Assembly: GCA_026416455.1 (NCBI GenBank)
Contig: JAOAFE010000001.1
Coordinates: 62,001 to 126,000 of the forward strand
Origin: Syntrophales bacterium
Lineage (GTDB): Bacteria > Desulfobacterota > Syntrophia > Syntrophales > UBA8958
Reading direction: 5' to 3'
Length of the DNA stretch: 64,000 nucleotides
In this document: positions 10,731 through 19,830 of the stretch, one piece after another
How positions within the stretch are numbered: position 1 is the stretch's first letter
Layout: the number at the start of each line of letters is the position of its first letter
Position numbers and translations under genes: made by a program
Notes under the pieces: model-generated
Told to the model about the DNA's origin: nothing
What the model saw: the letters and a program-made list of their open reading frames with translations, nothing else
Database searches by the model: none

Positions 10731-12037
10731 TGGAAACTAAGAATCAGACCAAAACCACGGCGGTCAAGGGAACGTTAACAGCTGGGATGATTAGAGAATT
10801 GGTAAGAAACATCTATCGCTCTGCCCATGAAGCGAAGGCGCAAGGGAAGAAAGTTGCATATTTCATGGTGGCTTCACAATACGACGAGATTGTCCGGGCG
10901 ATGGATATCGTCCCCATTCCAACGGAAAATTATGCGGGTCTGTGTGCAGCTAAAAGGGACATGGAAAGGTTTCTCTTGAGAGCCGAAGAGGACGGTTATT
11001 CTCAAGTGCTGTGCAGTTATGCACGTATTGGTTTAGGTTTTGATAGCCTACGAAAGGAACTGGGTAAAATACCGGAAAACGCACCGGACGGAGGGATGCC
11101 GGAGCCGGATATGATGTTAGGGAGCAGTGCAGTTTGTGACCCCCGCTTTAAATGGTATCAGGCAGCAGGAAGATATCTGAATGTGCCCTCCTACAGCATC
11201 GATGTGGTGGCTCCCCCCGTGCAGGCCGATCTCAACGAGGTAAGAGATTATTATATCCGTTACCAAACGGAGCAGTTTCGAGGGCTCATCGCTTTTCTCG
11301 AAGAGCAGACAGGAAAGAAGCTCGACGAAGACAGATTGTGGGAGACGATTAAACTGGGAGATGAAGCGTGGCGTCTCTGGTACGAGATCGATCGATTGAG
11401 GGTAGCCGTACCCTGTCCCATGCCGACTCAAGACCACTTCAGTATTATGGTAGCTGGGCATTACTATTGCGGTACTCAGGTAGCCGTAGATTTTTATCGG
11501 CAGCTCTACGAGGAGGTGAAATCTAAAGTTGAAGAGGGACAAGGAGTTATTCCGGTGGAAAAGTATCGTCTCCTCTATGGAGGGGGACTTCCTCCTTGGC
11601 ATACCCTTTGGATTTTTAATTATTTTGAGAGTTTTGGGGCTGTCTTTGTCATTGAGAATGTTTATCGTGGTTATGACCCCGTGGAAGTTCCCAGTTATGT
11701 CAAAGACCCCGTTGAGTATCTCGCTTGGCGTGCGTTTTTGCGCTTCACTCAGAGACATGAAAGGGCGCGGAAAAACAGTGGTCATCCCGTGGTTGAGAGA
11801 CTTTTGCAATTGATTGATGACTATAAAATAGATGGGGTTGTGTTTCATGCATGTCGGTCGTGCCGCGCCACAACCGTCGGACAAATTCATATTAAGAATC
11901 TTCTCGGTCGTTATACGGATATCCCTATGATGCAGCTTGTTTCGGATATGGTGGATCTGAGGGATTATTCGGAAGCCCAATGGAAAGCCCAAATTGGTGG
12001 ATTCATAGATGCCCTCTCGGCCAGGTCTAAGAGGTAG
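10730..12037 (+). CDS. 2-hydroxyacyl-CoA dehydratase / benzoyl-CoA reductase family subunit (BcrB/BzdO-like)
   Basis: 436 aa; VLCSYARIG, SSAVCDPRFKWYQAAGRYLNVP, FHACRSCRATTVGQIHIKNLL. ATG overlaps the upstream stop. Confidence 0.8.
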   Translation: METKNQTKTTAVKGTLTAGMIRELVRNIYRSAHEAKAQGKKVAYFMVASQYDEIVRAMDIVPIPTENYAGLCAAKRDMERFLLRAEEDGYSQVLCSYARIGLGFDSLRKELGKIPENAPDGGMPEPDMMLGSSAVCDPRFKWYQAAGRYLNVPSYSIDVVAPPVQADLNEVRDYYIRYQTEQFRGLIAFLEEQTGKKLDEDRLWETIKLGDEAWRLWYEIDRLRVAVPCPMPTQDHFSIMVAGHYYCGTQVAVDFYRQLYEEVKSKVEEGQGVIPVEKYRLLYGGGLPPWHTLWIFNYFESFGAVFVIENVYRGYDPVEVPSYVKDPVEYLAWRAFLRFTQRHERARKNSGHPVVERLLQLIDDYKIDGVVFHACRSCRATTVGQIHIKNLLGRYTDIPMMQLVSDMVDLRDYSEAQWKAQIGGFIDALSARSKR

Positions 12038-12038
12038 C

Positions 12039-12869
12039 ATGCCTTTCGGAGGGATTGACATCGGTTCCACTATGACCAAGGCGGTTATAATTGACGACAA
12101 CGGGAGGCCTTTGGGTTCTCTCGTTGGCCCTACGGGAGTAGAACATCGCCATCTTGCCTATCGGGTGATGGAAGAGGCTGCCCGGAAGGCGGGAATTGGG
12201 AGAGAAGAAATATCGTTTATTGTGGCGACTGGATACGGCCGCCTGAACTGCCCTTTTGCGGATCGACAGGTGACGGAGATTACCTGTCATGCTCGGGGAG
12301 TCAAGGAGGAATTTCCCGATGTCCGCCTCATTATCGATATCGGAGGACAAGATTCGAAGGGCATAAAGCTGGATGAGGCAGGCAAAATTGTTGATTTTGT
12401 TATGAATGATAAATGTGCCGCAGGAACGGGGAGATTTCTTGAGATTATTGCTGATACACTAGGAATACCTCTGGCGAAGATGGGGGAAATTTCCCTTCAG
12501 GCGCGGGAAGTAGTGAAGATTTCTAACACCTGCACTGTGTTTGCAGAGCACGAAGTTATCTCTCGTCTTGCTGAAGGCGCCGGAGTTGCTGAAATATGCG
12601 CCGGTCTCCATGAGGCCATCGGAGGGCGCATAGCTGCGATGGTGCGCCATCTGAAGGTGGAAGGGACGGCCGTGGTTACAGGAGGTGGCGCAAAGAACAT
12701 AGGTCTTGTAAACGTCTTGTCACGTAAGTTGGATTGTAACGTTCAGGTTCCGAAAAATCCTTTTCTTACGGGCGCTTATGGGGCCGCACTCCTAGCGAAG
12801 GCTTTGTACGAACGGGGAGAGAGGGGAAGGGTAGAGAGAAGATGGGAGGAGGTCACCTTCTTCCAGTGA
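12039..12869 (+). CDS. BadF/BadG/BcrA/BcrD-family ATPase (dehydratase/reductase activator)
   Basis: GGIDIGSTMTKAVIIDD; DIGGQDSKGIKL; NDKCAAGTGRFLEIIADTLG; SNTCTVFAEHEVISRLAEG. Confidence 0.9.
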   Translation: MPFGGIDIGSTMTKAVIIDDNGRPLGSLVGPTGVEHRHLAYRVMEEAARKAGIGREEISFIVATGYGRLNCPFADRQVTEITCHARGVKEEFPDVRLIIDIGGQDSKGIKLDEAGKIVDFVMNDKCAAGTGRFLEIIADTLGIPLAKMGEISLQAREVVKISNTCTVFAEHEVISRLAEGAGVAEICAGLHEAIGGRIAAMVRHLKVEGTAVVTGGGAKNIGLVNVLSRKLDCNVQVPKNPFLTGAYGAALLAKALYERGERGRVERRWEEVTFFQ

Positions 12870-13654
12870 AAAGATGGTTGGGTTTGGATCTCGGGGCGTC
12901 GTTTGTCAAAGCCGCCCTTCTTTCAGACGGCAGATTGATAGATGGATTCATATTGCCTGTCAGCGGTCGCTATCGGGAAGTAGTTGCTCAAATCTTGGAG
13001 ACGATTGAGACATCCGATCTCGCTGGGATGGGAATCACCGGGGTCGGCGTGGAAGGGGTGGATTTGTCGGCCCCTCGCTTCTCTGAAGTGGCGGCCCATG
13101 CCAGAGGGGTAAATTTATTTTTCCCCCACGTAAAAACGGTGATCGATATAGGAGGACAATTTACCCGGGTGGTACGCGTCGGTCCGGGAGGCAAGGTACT
13201 AGATTTTATAATAAGTGAAAAATGTGCGACCGGTTCGGGTAGGTTCTTGCAGATTATGGCGCGAATACTTCACGTGGACATTGAAGAGTTAGGACGCCTT
13301 TCTTTCGAGGCAACACAACCGGTTGAATTTTCTACTAATTGCGCCGTCTTTGCTGAATCCGAGGCGATTTCACGGCTTGCTGAGGGGGCCAAACCAGCGG
13401 ACATTGTGGCAGGAGTTCATCATGCCATGGCTGCTAAAGTGGAGATGTTGATGAAACGGATCAATTGGGAGCCCCCCGTGGCCGTCGTCGGAGGGGGAGG
13501 ACAAGACAAGGGATTGATTAGGGCGGTGGAAAAAAAGCTGCAGATAGAAGTCGTGGTGCCACCTCAGCCGATTATTACCGCGGCTCTGGGGGCCGCATCT
13601 TTAGCTTCTCTAGACGTTACGTCCCGCGCGCGCGATTATGGTGCGGATTTTTAG
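12866..13654 (+). CDS. BadF/BadG/BcrA/BcrD-family ATPase (second activator subunit)
   Basis: LGLDLGASFVKAALLSDG; DIGGQFTRVVRV; SEKCATGSGRFLQIMARIL; STNCAVFAESEAISRLAEG. Start could be the GTG at 12866 (GTGA overlap) or the ATG at 12842. Confidence 0.88.
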   Translation: MKRWLGLDLGASFVKAALLSDGRLIDGFILPVSGRYREVVAQILETIETSDLAGMGITGVGVEGVDLSAPRFSEVAAHARGVNLFFPHVKTVIDIGGQFTRVVRVGPGGKVLDFIISEKCATGSGRFLQIMARILHVDIEELGRLSFEATQPVEFSTNCAVFAESEAISRLAEGAKPADIVAGVHHAMAAKVEMLMKRINWEPPVAVVGGGGQDKGLIRAVEKKLQIEVVVPPQPIITAALGAASLASLDVTSRARDYGADF

Positions 13655-16252
13655 CTTAAAATCGTTTTTGTTCAGCAAATCTTCTACGTGTAAATGCTGG
13701 CGGTAGTTCCAGTGGTAGTCACTTATGGTTGGATTGTTGATTCTTTCGGTGGCGGGATCCCTACTGGTTAAGGTACTGTCCAGGGCAAATATATCCGGGG
13801 TGAGAAAGAGGGCAAACATGCTAGGGGCAAAGAGATGTCGAGTGACTATCTTCTCGATAATACCCTCCGTGCATTCCTTGGGAGCTATACCCTCTTCGCC
13901 GAGGATATGTTCATAATAGTATTGGATTTTAGCCCGGTCTTCTTCTCTCCACCAGAGCCTTAAAGGTGGCATGTCATGCGTACCGGGTGATGCAACTGAT
14001 AAATATGGATAGTTCGATGGTGAGGCAAAAATTTCTCCCAATCGAGTGGGCATTCGTTCTATTCGGAGAGAAAGGAGGCCTAGATGGGTGAGAGTGGGTG
14101 GGACAACGTCAGGCACCAAGCCCAAGTCTTCGGCACAAAGGAGTAGATCGGTCAATTTGAGCAAGAGGGAAAGTCGCTTTGTGCCCACCTCCTGCCAGAG
14201 TTGATTATTTCTCCGATAAAAGTAATCGTGGTTAAGGTTGATTAATCCCTCTTTTTTCCCCTCTGGCAAGCGTGAAAAATGGTAAGTCTTCTCCAGACCC
14301 AGCCGAGGATGATAGAGAATTTGTCCGTTTTTTTCTTCCTTTAATAAAATGACCTCATCTTGGAGTTCCAGGAGCAATTTGGCTACGTTTCCCCTTTTTG
14401 TTCTAAGCTTCTCGGGAGGTGAAGAAAGAACATAAGTGCTACCCCTAGCCTCTAAGTATTGGTTTGCTATTTTCCTGTAACGTCGGCCAAAGAGCTTATA
14501 GAGGAGACCGTCATCGATTAATGGTTGTGATAATTCATCGGGAGTATCAAGGCCAAACGAAATAAGTTCTTCTTCTGAATAGGGGAGAGAGGGCGTAAAG
14601 AATCCCCGAAGGGCCGTTTCGTTTTCCCTTGGTACAGCCCAAAGGCGAAAGAAGCCGAGTACGTGATCGAGTCGAATGGCGTGGAAAAAATTGGCAAGGT
14701 GGCGAAGGCGTGTCTTCCAGAATTGGTAATGGTCCTTTTCCATCTCCTCCCAGTTATAAAGAGGAAAACCCCACATCTGCCCCTTTTCGCTGAAGTCATC
14801 TGGAGGGGCACCAATCGTGTATCTAACGTCGAACCACTCTGGATGAGACCACCTCTCCACGCTGAGAGGTGAAACTCCAATGGGTAGGTCTCCTTTAAGA
14901 ACGATTCCTAAGGATTGGGCATGTTGGGTTACCCGGCTAAGCTGCCGGTGGAGATGGTATTGGATGAAATAGTAGAAGGCGACGTTACGATAGTGCTCTC
15001 CTGACGGGTCGTTCAGCATGGCTATGATCTCTTCCGTTTCGACGGCGCAGGAGCTTGAACGATTGAAAGAGCGACCCCGATGTTGGGCCATCAGGAAAGA
15101 ATAGGCAGCGTAAGGTTTAAGCCACGAGGCATTTTCCTCCAAAAAGGTATTCACCTGAGGATCCGCCAGAAATGAGGGGGCTGATGCGCGGAATATCTGT
15201 TTTAAAAGGGACAGTTTGACGCGCATGACCTCTGGGTAGTTGACATGCATCAATCGATTTAATCTTATTTTTTCTGTGCGGATTTTCTTTTGGAGGGGAT
15301 CATGACGGGCAAGGAGGTCATCGAGATTTAAATAAATAGGATGAAGGGCGCAGGTGGAAATAACGGAATAGGGATATGAATCAGACCAAGTGCCGAGTGT
15401 GTGGGTATCGTTTATCGGCAGAAGCTGAACTATTCGAAATCCGGCTTCTTTTGCCCAGGAGAGAAATGGAATAAGGTCGAGAAACTCACCCACGCCTAAT
15501 CCTTGACGTGACCTAAGAGAAAATACCGGTACGATAAGGCCTGCCCATCTTGGGAGCCCATGGGGAGGGTGGAGGTGATAGTCGTTGAGAATTGTTAGAC
15601 CTCCGTCTGGACGGGCGATGAAGTGTCTATTTTGCCCTTTTTCCCACTCCAGATGTCCCTCACCTTTCTTCCCGATGAGGTATTTGTACTGGAAATTGTT
15701 CGGCCAGGGGGGGCGCAATCTTATTTCCCAGTAGGGATATTCAACGGGAATAAGGGGGAGGGCGCGAGATGGGTCCCATGAACCAAGGCTTTCCGGCTCC
15801 CCCACAAGATAAACGTTTAACCCTGGTGCAATAGCCGGGGCCGGTAACCGAATAATAAGTGTCCCGTCCGGTTCTTCATTTATCGCTTGGGGGGTATCTC
15901 GTTTTTGATAAAAGAGAACTTCTCTGAAAGGGCGTCTTTCAAATACGTGCAGCAGATCTCCGGGGGGACGCCAAAAATCGAAGATCTGCATTCTTTCCAA
16001 GCTATGAGATGAATTAAAGATCAATCGCCTTTTACTTAATTCCTCCTCGCACGTACCCGAGGCCCGACTTAAAAGATAATTCCATTGAAGGGTAGTTAGG
16101 CTATCGGTCAGGATAAGGTCGACGTGCCATAGATTTCCGCCCTCATGGTAGAAAAGAGGTGTGCATCCTTCTTCGTTTTCCGTAAACCAACGGAGATAGA
16201 GCTTCTCTTCGGCCCCAGGAAGATAAGGGACATAGAACGTAATCCTCAACAT
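13610..16252 (-). CDS. malQ: 4-alpha-glucanotransferase with N-terminal starch-binding (CBM20-like) domains, DPE2-type
   Basis: LKGDLPIGVSPLSVERWSHPEWFDVRYTIGAPPDDFSEKGQMWGFPLYNWE...AIRLDHVLGFFRLWAVP; N-terminal LVGEPESLGSWDPSRALPL starch-binding signature. Confidence 0.9.
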   Translation of the reverse strand: MLRITFYVPYLPGAEEKLYLRWFTENEEGCTPLFYHEGGNLWHVDLILTDSLTTLQWNYLLSRASGTCEEELSKRRLIFNSSHSLERMQIFDFWRPPGDLLHVFERRPFREVLFYQKRDTPQAINEEPDGTLIIRLPAPAIAPGLNVYLVGEPESLGSWDPSRALPLIPVEYPYWEIRLRPPWPNNFQYKYLIGKKGEGHLEWEKGQNRHFIARPDGGLTILNDYHLHPPHGLPRWAGLIVPVFSLRSRQGLGVGEFLDLIPFLSWAKEAGFRIVQLLPINDTHTLGTWSDSYPYSVISTCALHPIYLNLDDLLARHDPLQKKIRTEKIRLNRLMHVNYPEVMRVKLSLLKQIFRASAPSFLADPQVNTFLEENASWLKPYAAYSFLMAQHRGRSFNRSSSCAVETEEIIAMLNDPSGEHYRNVAFYYFIQYHLHRQLSRVTQHAQSLGIVLKGDLPIGVSPLSVERWSHPEWFDVRYTIGAPPDDFSEKGQMWGFPLYNWEEMEKDHYQFWKTRLRHLANFFHAIRLDHVLGFFRLWAVPRENETALRGFFTPSLPYSEEELISFGLDTPDELSQPLIDDGLLYKLFGRRYRKIANQYLEARGSTYVLSSPPEKLRTKRGNVAKLLLELQDEVILLKEEKNGQILYHPRLGLEKTYHFSRLPEGKKEGLINLNHDYFYRRNNQLWQEVGTKRLSLLLKLTDLLLCAEDLGLVPDVVPPTLTHLGLLSLRIERMPTRLGEIFASPSNYPYLSVASPGTHDMPPLRLWWREEDRAKIQYYYEHILGEEGIAPKECTEGIIEKIVTRHLFAPSMFALFLTPDIFALDSTLTSRDPATERINNPTISDYHWNYRQHLHVEDLLNKNDFKLKIRTIIARAGRNV

Positions 16253-16278
16253 GAGAGTTTATTAGCACAAACGCCTAA

Positions 16279-16307
16279 TTGACAACAATACTAAGTTACC
16301 GTATGAG
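16279..16307 (+). promoter_or_regulatory. Candidate sigma70 promoter for the HD / NrdD-like operon
   Basis: TTGACA, 17 nt, TATGAG in the divergent spacer between malQ and the HD gene. Confidence 0.6.
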
Positions 16308-16343
16308 TTCGAAAAAGACTGTGAAGAATCGATAAAGAGTTTT

Positions 16344-17747
16344 ATGAATTTCCCCAATCTATACCAGGGTTTGGCCCTCATTGCGGACCCCATTTATCGA
16401 TATGCAATCTTTACTGTTCCCATTCCCGGCAAGCGGGGAGAGAAAACAGAAAAAGACCTTATAGACTCTCCGTGGTTGCAAAGGCTAAGGCGCATCTATC
16501 AACTACAGAGTGCCCGCTGGGTGTATCCATCGGCGGAGCATACACGCTTTCAACATTCCTTAGGCACCATGCATCTGGCGGGCGAATTCGCGAGGTCGCT
16601 GTGGAGAAGTCTTAAAGAAGTCTATCCTGACACTCCTTCACTTCCTTTCGTTGAAGAATTACTCAGGCTTGCTGGTTTGTTGCATGATGTGGGGCACGGG
16701 CCGTATGGCCACTTCTTCGATGAGCATTTTCTATCTCGGTTCTCCATCACTCATGAGGATGTAGGCCAGAAAATAATAGAAGATGAGTTAGGAAGGATAA
16801 TTAAGCGGATTCAGAGAAGTCCCTCAGGTTACTTCGCAGAAGAAGAGTCCATTGAGCCTGGATACGTGTCTTTTCTCATTAAAGCCGATGTTGAACCAAG
16901 ACCACAATTTCCGAGCTGGCTTGTAGCTCTGAGGCAGCTTTTTACGGGGATCTATACGGTAGATAATCTTGACTACGTTCAACGGGATGCCTACATGACC
17001 GGATATTCATTGGACATGGTCGATATCGATCGTTTGAAATATTACACCTTCTTTTGTCCCGAAGGTTTGTCGATTCATGAGGCGGGAATATCTGCTCTGC
17101 GTCGTTTCCTGAACGCTCGCTTTAATCTTTATGCCCATGTGTATTTTCATCGAACGACGAGGGCCCTCGATATGCATCTCCAAGAAATATTTAAAGATAC
17201 GATGGAAATCATCTTTCCCGACAACCCGATGGATAATCTGCCAGCGTATCAGCAGTTGGATGAGTGGTCCCTCTTTTCCCACGTACGTCGCTGGGAGACG
17301 AATGGTAACCGGAAGAAGAGAAAGCTAGCGCGAGAGTGGATAAAGCTTTATAACCGGGAAGTAAAATGGAAAATGGCTTATGCTACGGAGCTTTCCACCG
17401 ATCGGATCCAGAAGGGGCTCAGGTTTGCAAGCGCATCCGAATGTGAGCAATTGATACGTTCTTATCTACCTGCAGGAATGAAGCGTCTAATATTTCGCGT
17501 TGATCTCGCCACTCAGGATCCGCGCCCCCTAAATCCCATGGCTCAATCGGATAAGAGCATCAACGTCTATAACCCTTCAACTGGTCAGGTTTCTAAGGAA
17601 CCTCTCCTCGAAATATACCGCTATATTCCGGCGCGGGTCGTCCATTTTCGTATCTTTGCCCTTCATCACAAATGCGATGCCCAGTTGGCGTTAGCGGCGG
17701 AGAAGGCACTCGGAGAGTTTCAAGACATAATTAAAACCAACATATGA
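16344..17747 (+). CDS. HD-domain phosphohydrolase, dNTPase/SAMHD1-like
   Basis: HTRFQHSLGTMHLAGEFA, LLHDVGHGPYGHFFDEHF, VDNLDYVQRDAYMTGYS: HD metal ligands and dNTPase-family motifs. Confidence 0.85.
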   Translation: MNFPNLYQGLALIADPIYRYAIFTVPIPGKRGEKTEKDLIDSPWLQRLRRIYQLQSARWVYPSAEHTRFQHSLGTMHLAGEFARSLWRSLKEVYPDTPSLPFVEELLRLAGLLHDVGHGPYGHFFDEHFLSRFSITHEDVGQKIIEDELGRIIKRIQRSPSGYFAEEESIEPGYVSFLIKADVEPRPQFPSWLVALRQLFTGIYTVDNLDYVQRDAYMTGYSLDMVDIDRLKYYTFFCPEGLSIHEAGISALRRFLNARFNLYAHVYFHRTTRALDMHLQEIFKDTMEIIFPDNPMDNLPAYQQLDEWSLFSHVRRWETNGNRKKRKLAREWIKLYNREVKWKMAYATELSTDRIQKGLRFASASECEQLIRSYLPAGMKRLIFRVDLATQDPRPLNPMAQSDKSINVYNPSTGQVSKEPLLEIYRYIPARVVHFRIFALHHKCDAQLALAAEKALGEFQDIIKTNI

Positions 17748-17769
17748 TAATTTTACGAGGTTTAGTTTA

Positions 17770-19776
17770 ATGAATCGGGAGACGACAGACCTGACTTTGT
17801 TTGTACGACGCACAGAAGAGGAGATTGCCGCGTGGGATCGTAATCAAATTGTAGAAGCCCTCATTAGGGAAACGGGTATAAGCAGAAAAATAGCGGAAGA
17901 CGTGAGTCGCGAGGTGGAGAGGCAGATTTTTTCCTCGGGTATAAGTTTACTTACCTCCCAATTGATCCGTGAGTTGGTAAACGCTAAGCTAATAGAACGT
18001 GGCCTGGAAGATGCGGTTCGTCGCCATGCACGGCTAGGCTTTCCCCTATACGATGTGGAGAATTTCATTCTTCATCCCAATCGTGAGCGCGCCAGTGTGC
18101 CTCACGGTCCAGAGGGAACGAACATGATCCTCGCGGAAGGTATAAAAAGAGATTATGCTCTGAACCATGTATTTTCCCCGTCCGTAGCGGAGGCGCACAT
18201 AAAGGGAGATATTCACCTTCACGATTTGGGTTTCATCGATCGCCTCGTCAGTGTGCACGACTCATTGGTTCAGTTAAAACGCACGGGCCTTGATTTCCCT
18301 ATGGCTTTGACAGTGGCTAAACCGGCGCGCCACGCCGAGGTACTACTTGCCCATTTGATTAGATTTACTGCTCTTTTGAGAACTTATGTTTCGAGTTTTG
18401 TTTCTTGGGAGGGGGTTAACATATCCTTCGCTCCTTATATAGAGGGAATGGATGATCGGGAAATCACCCAATTTGCGCAAATGTTTGTATACGAGTTTTC
18501 TCAACTCCCTGCGGCCACCGGTGGGCAGGCAATGTCTACCGACATTCACCTTTATTGGGATATACCGGAAGAAATGTCTGCGTGGCCCATGATAGGTCCT
18601 GGGGGCCAGGAGACGGGAAGGACGTGCTCGACGTATTTAGATGCTTCTCGCCGCCTGGTGAGGGCGTTCATCAAAGTGTATCTGGAAGGAGATGCCGGAG
18701 GTAGGCCTTTTATCTTTCCTCGTCCCGTTTTTCATATTTCACGGGCCTTAACGGATGGAGAGGATAGGGTGTTTTTAAGAGAGGTGAGTGAATTGGCAAT
18801 CGAGAAAGGGAATCCGTGTTTTTTCTTTGAACGAAAAGAGGACGGTTTCATTCGCCCTCCCTGTCCACATTTCATCGCCCATAATGGGGCTATCAATCTA
18901 CCCCGACTCGGATACCGGGCAAAGGGGGAAGACGAAAAACTTTCATCCTGTCTTAAGGAAGTCGTGGATGTGGTGGTAACGAGTCATTTGGACAAGAAGA
19001 GATTTATCGAGCGCTTAATATCTTACGGCGAAGAGGGGCCTTTTGCTTTTCTTCTGCGAAAGATGTTGCAGGGTCCTTATTTAAATTTGGAAAACGCTTT
19101 TTTTGTCACGGGTCTGGTGGGGTTAAACGAGCTTACTCATATCCACTGTGGGGCGCCAGCCCATACGTCTTTTTCCCAGACAGAATTTGCTCTGTCCATA
19201 GTAAGGAAGATCAGAGAGGAACTGGAAAAAGGGGGAAGAAAAACGGGTGTAAAGTTGATGTTGGGTCAACTTCCAGCTGAGGCCTTGGCTCATCGATTTG
19301 CCCGCTTGGATTTGAGGTTTTATTCTCCTGAATCGGGTCGTTTCATCAAGGGCGATCTCAGTCGCGGGGAAATTTATTACACCGATACCTCTTTTTTTCC
19401 ACCAGAAGCAAACGTAGCAGCTATGAAACGCCTAAAGGCCGAAGGAGAATTCCATGCTTTTGTAGAAAAGGGAGCGACCTGCTACATCTGGTTGGGGAAT
19501 GATCGATTATCGGTAAATGAGGTAGAGGATTTGATCCTTCATGCCTTCAGAGAAACAAGGTGCAAAGAGCTCGTGCTCGCTCCCGATTTTACCCTGTGTC
19601 AGGAGTGCGGGCAATCCCTCCGAGGCAGATGGTCGTCATGTCCGGCCTGCGGAACAGCACAGGTGGATGTCATGTCCATCATTACTCAGTATTTCAGCCG
19701 CGTATCAAGGTGGAACAAGGGGAAAGTGGCGGAACTTAAGGATCGTTTTCGATACCAATCCTTATTAAATCCGTAA
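17770..19776 (+). CDS. Anaerobic ribonucleoside-triphosphate reductase (NrdD)-like protein lacking the glycyl-radical glycine
   Basis: KGDIHLHDLGFIDR, INLPRLGYRAK, FARLDLRFYSPESG, zinc-binding CQECGQ...CPACG, and C-terminal VSRWNKGKVAELKDRFRY all match class III RNR, but the radical loop reads SIITQYFSR. Confidence 0.85.
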   Translation: MNRETTDLTLFVRRTEEEIAAWDRNQIVEALIRETGISRKIAEDVSREVERQIFSSGISLLTSQLIRELVNAKLIERGLEDAVRRHARLGFPLYDVENFILHPNRERASVPHGPEGTNMILAEGIKRDYALNHVFSPSVAEAHIKGDIHLHDLGFIDRLVSVHDSLVQLKRTGLDFPMALTVAKPARHAEVLLAHLIRFTALLRTYVSSFVSWEGVNISFAPYIEGMDDREITQFAQMFVYEFSQLPAATGGQAMSTDIHLYWDIPEEMSAWPMIGPGGQETGRTCSTYLDASRRLVRAFIKVYLEGDAGGRPFIFPRPVFHISRALTDGEDRVFLREVSELAIEKGNPCFFFERKEDGFIRPPCPHFIAHNGAINLPRLGYRAKGEDEKLSSCLKEVVDVVVTSHLDKKRFIERLISYGEEGPFAFLLRKMLQGPYLNLENAFFVTGLVGLNELTHIHCGAPAHTSFSQTEFALSIVRKIREELEKGGRKTGVKLMLGQLPAEALAHRFARLDLRFYSPESGRFIKGDLSRGEIYYTDTSFFPPEANVAAMKRLKAEGEFHAFVEKGATCYIWLGNDRLSVNEVEDLILHAFRETRCKELVLAPDFTLCQECGQSLRGRWSSCPACGTAQVDVMSIITQYFSRVSRWNKGKVAELKDRFRYQSLLNP

Positions 19777-19777
19777 C

Positions 19778-19809
19778 CTTGACACCCCCCAGGGCGATAA
19801 CTATATTAG
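19778..19809 (+). promoter_or_regulatory. Candidate sigma32 (RpoH)-type heat-shock promoter for gmhA-grpE-dnaK (also fits a sigma70 promoter)
   Basis: CTTGAC, 17 nt, CTATATTAG just upstream of gmhA; also TTGACA, 17 nt, TATATT. Confidence 0.6.
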
Positions 19810-19830
19810 CGGCATGTTAATGCGGAGAAA

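Noticed and set aside
11117-12100. 327-aa minus-strand ORF antisense to the BcrB-like gene
   Set aside because: Translation has no recognisable domain, and the opposite strand encodes a clear family with conserved Cys motifs; a shadow ORF.
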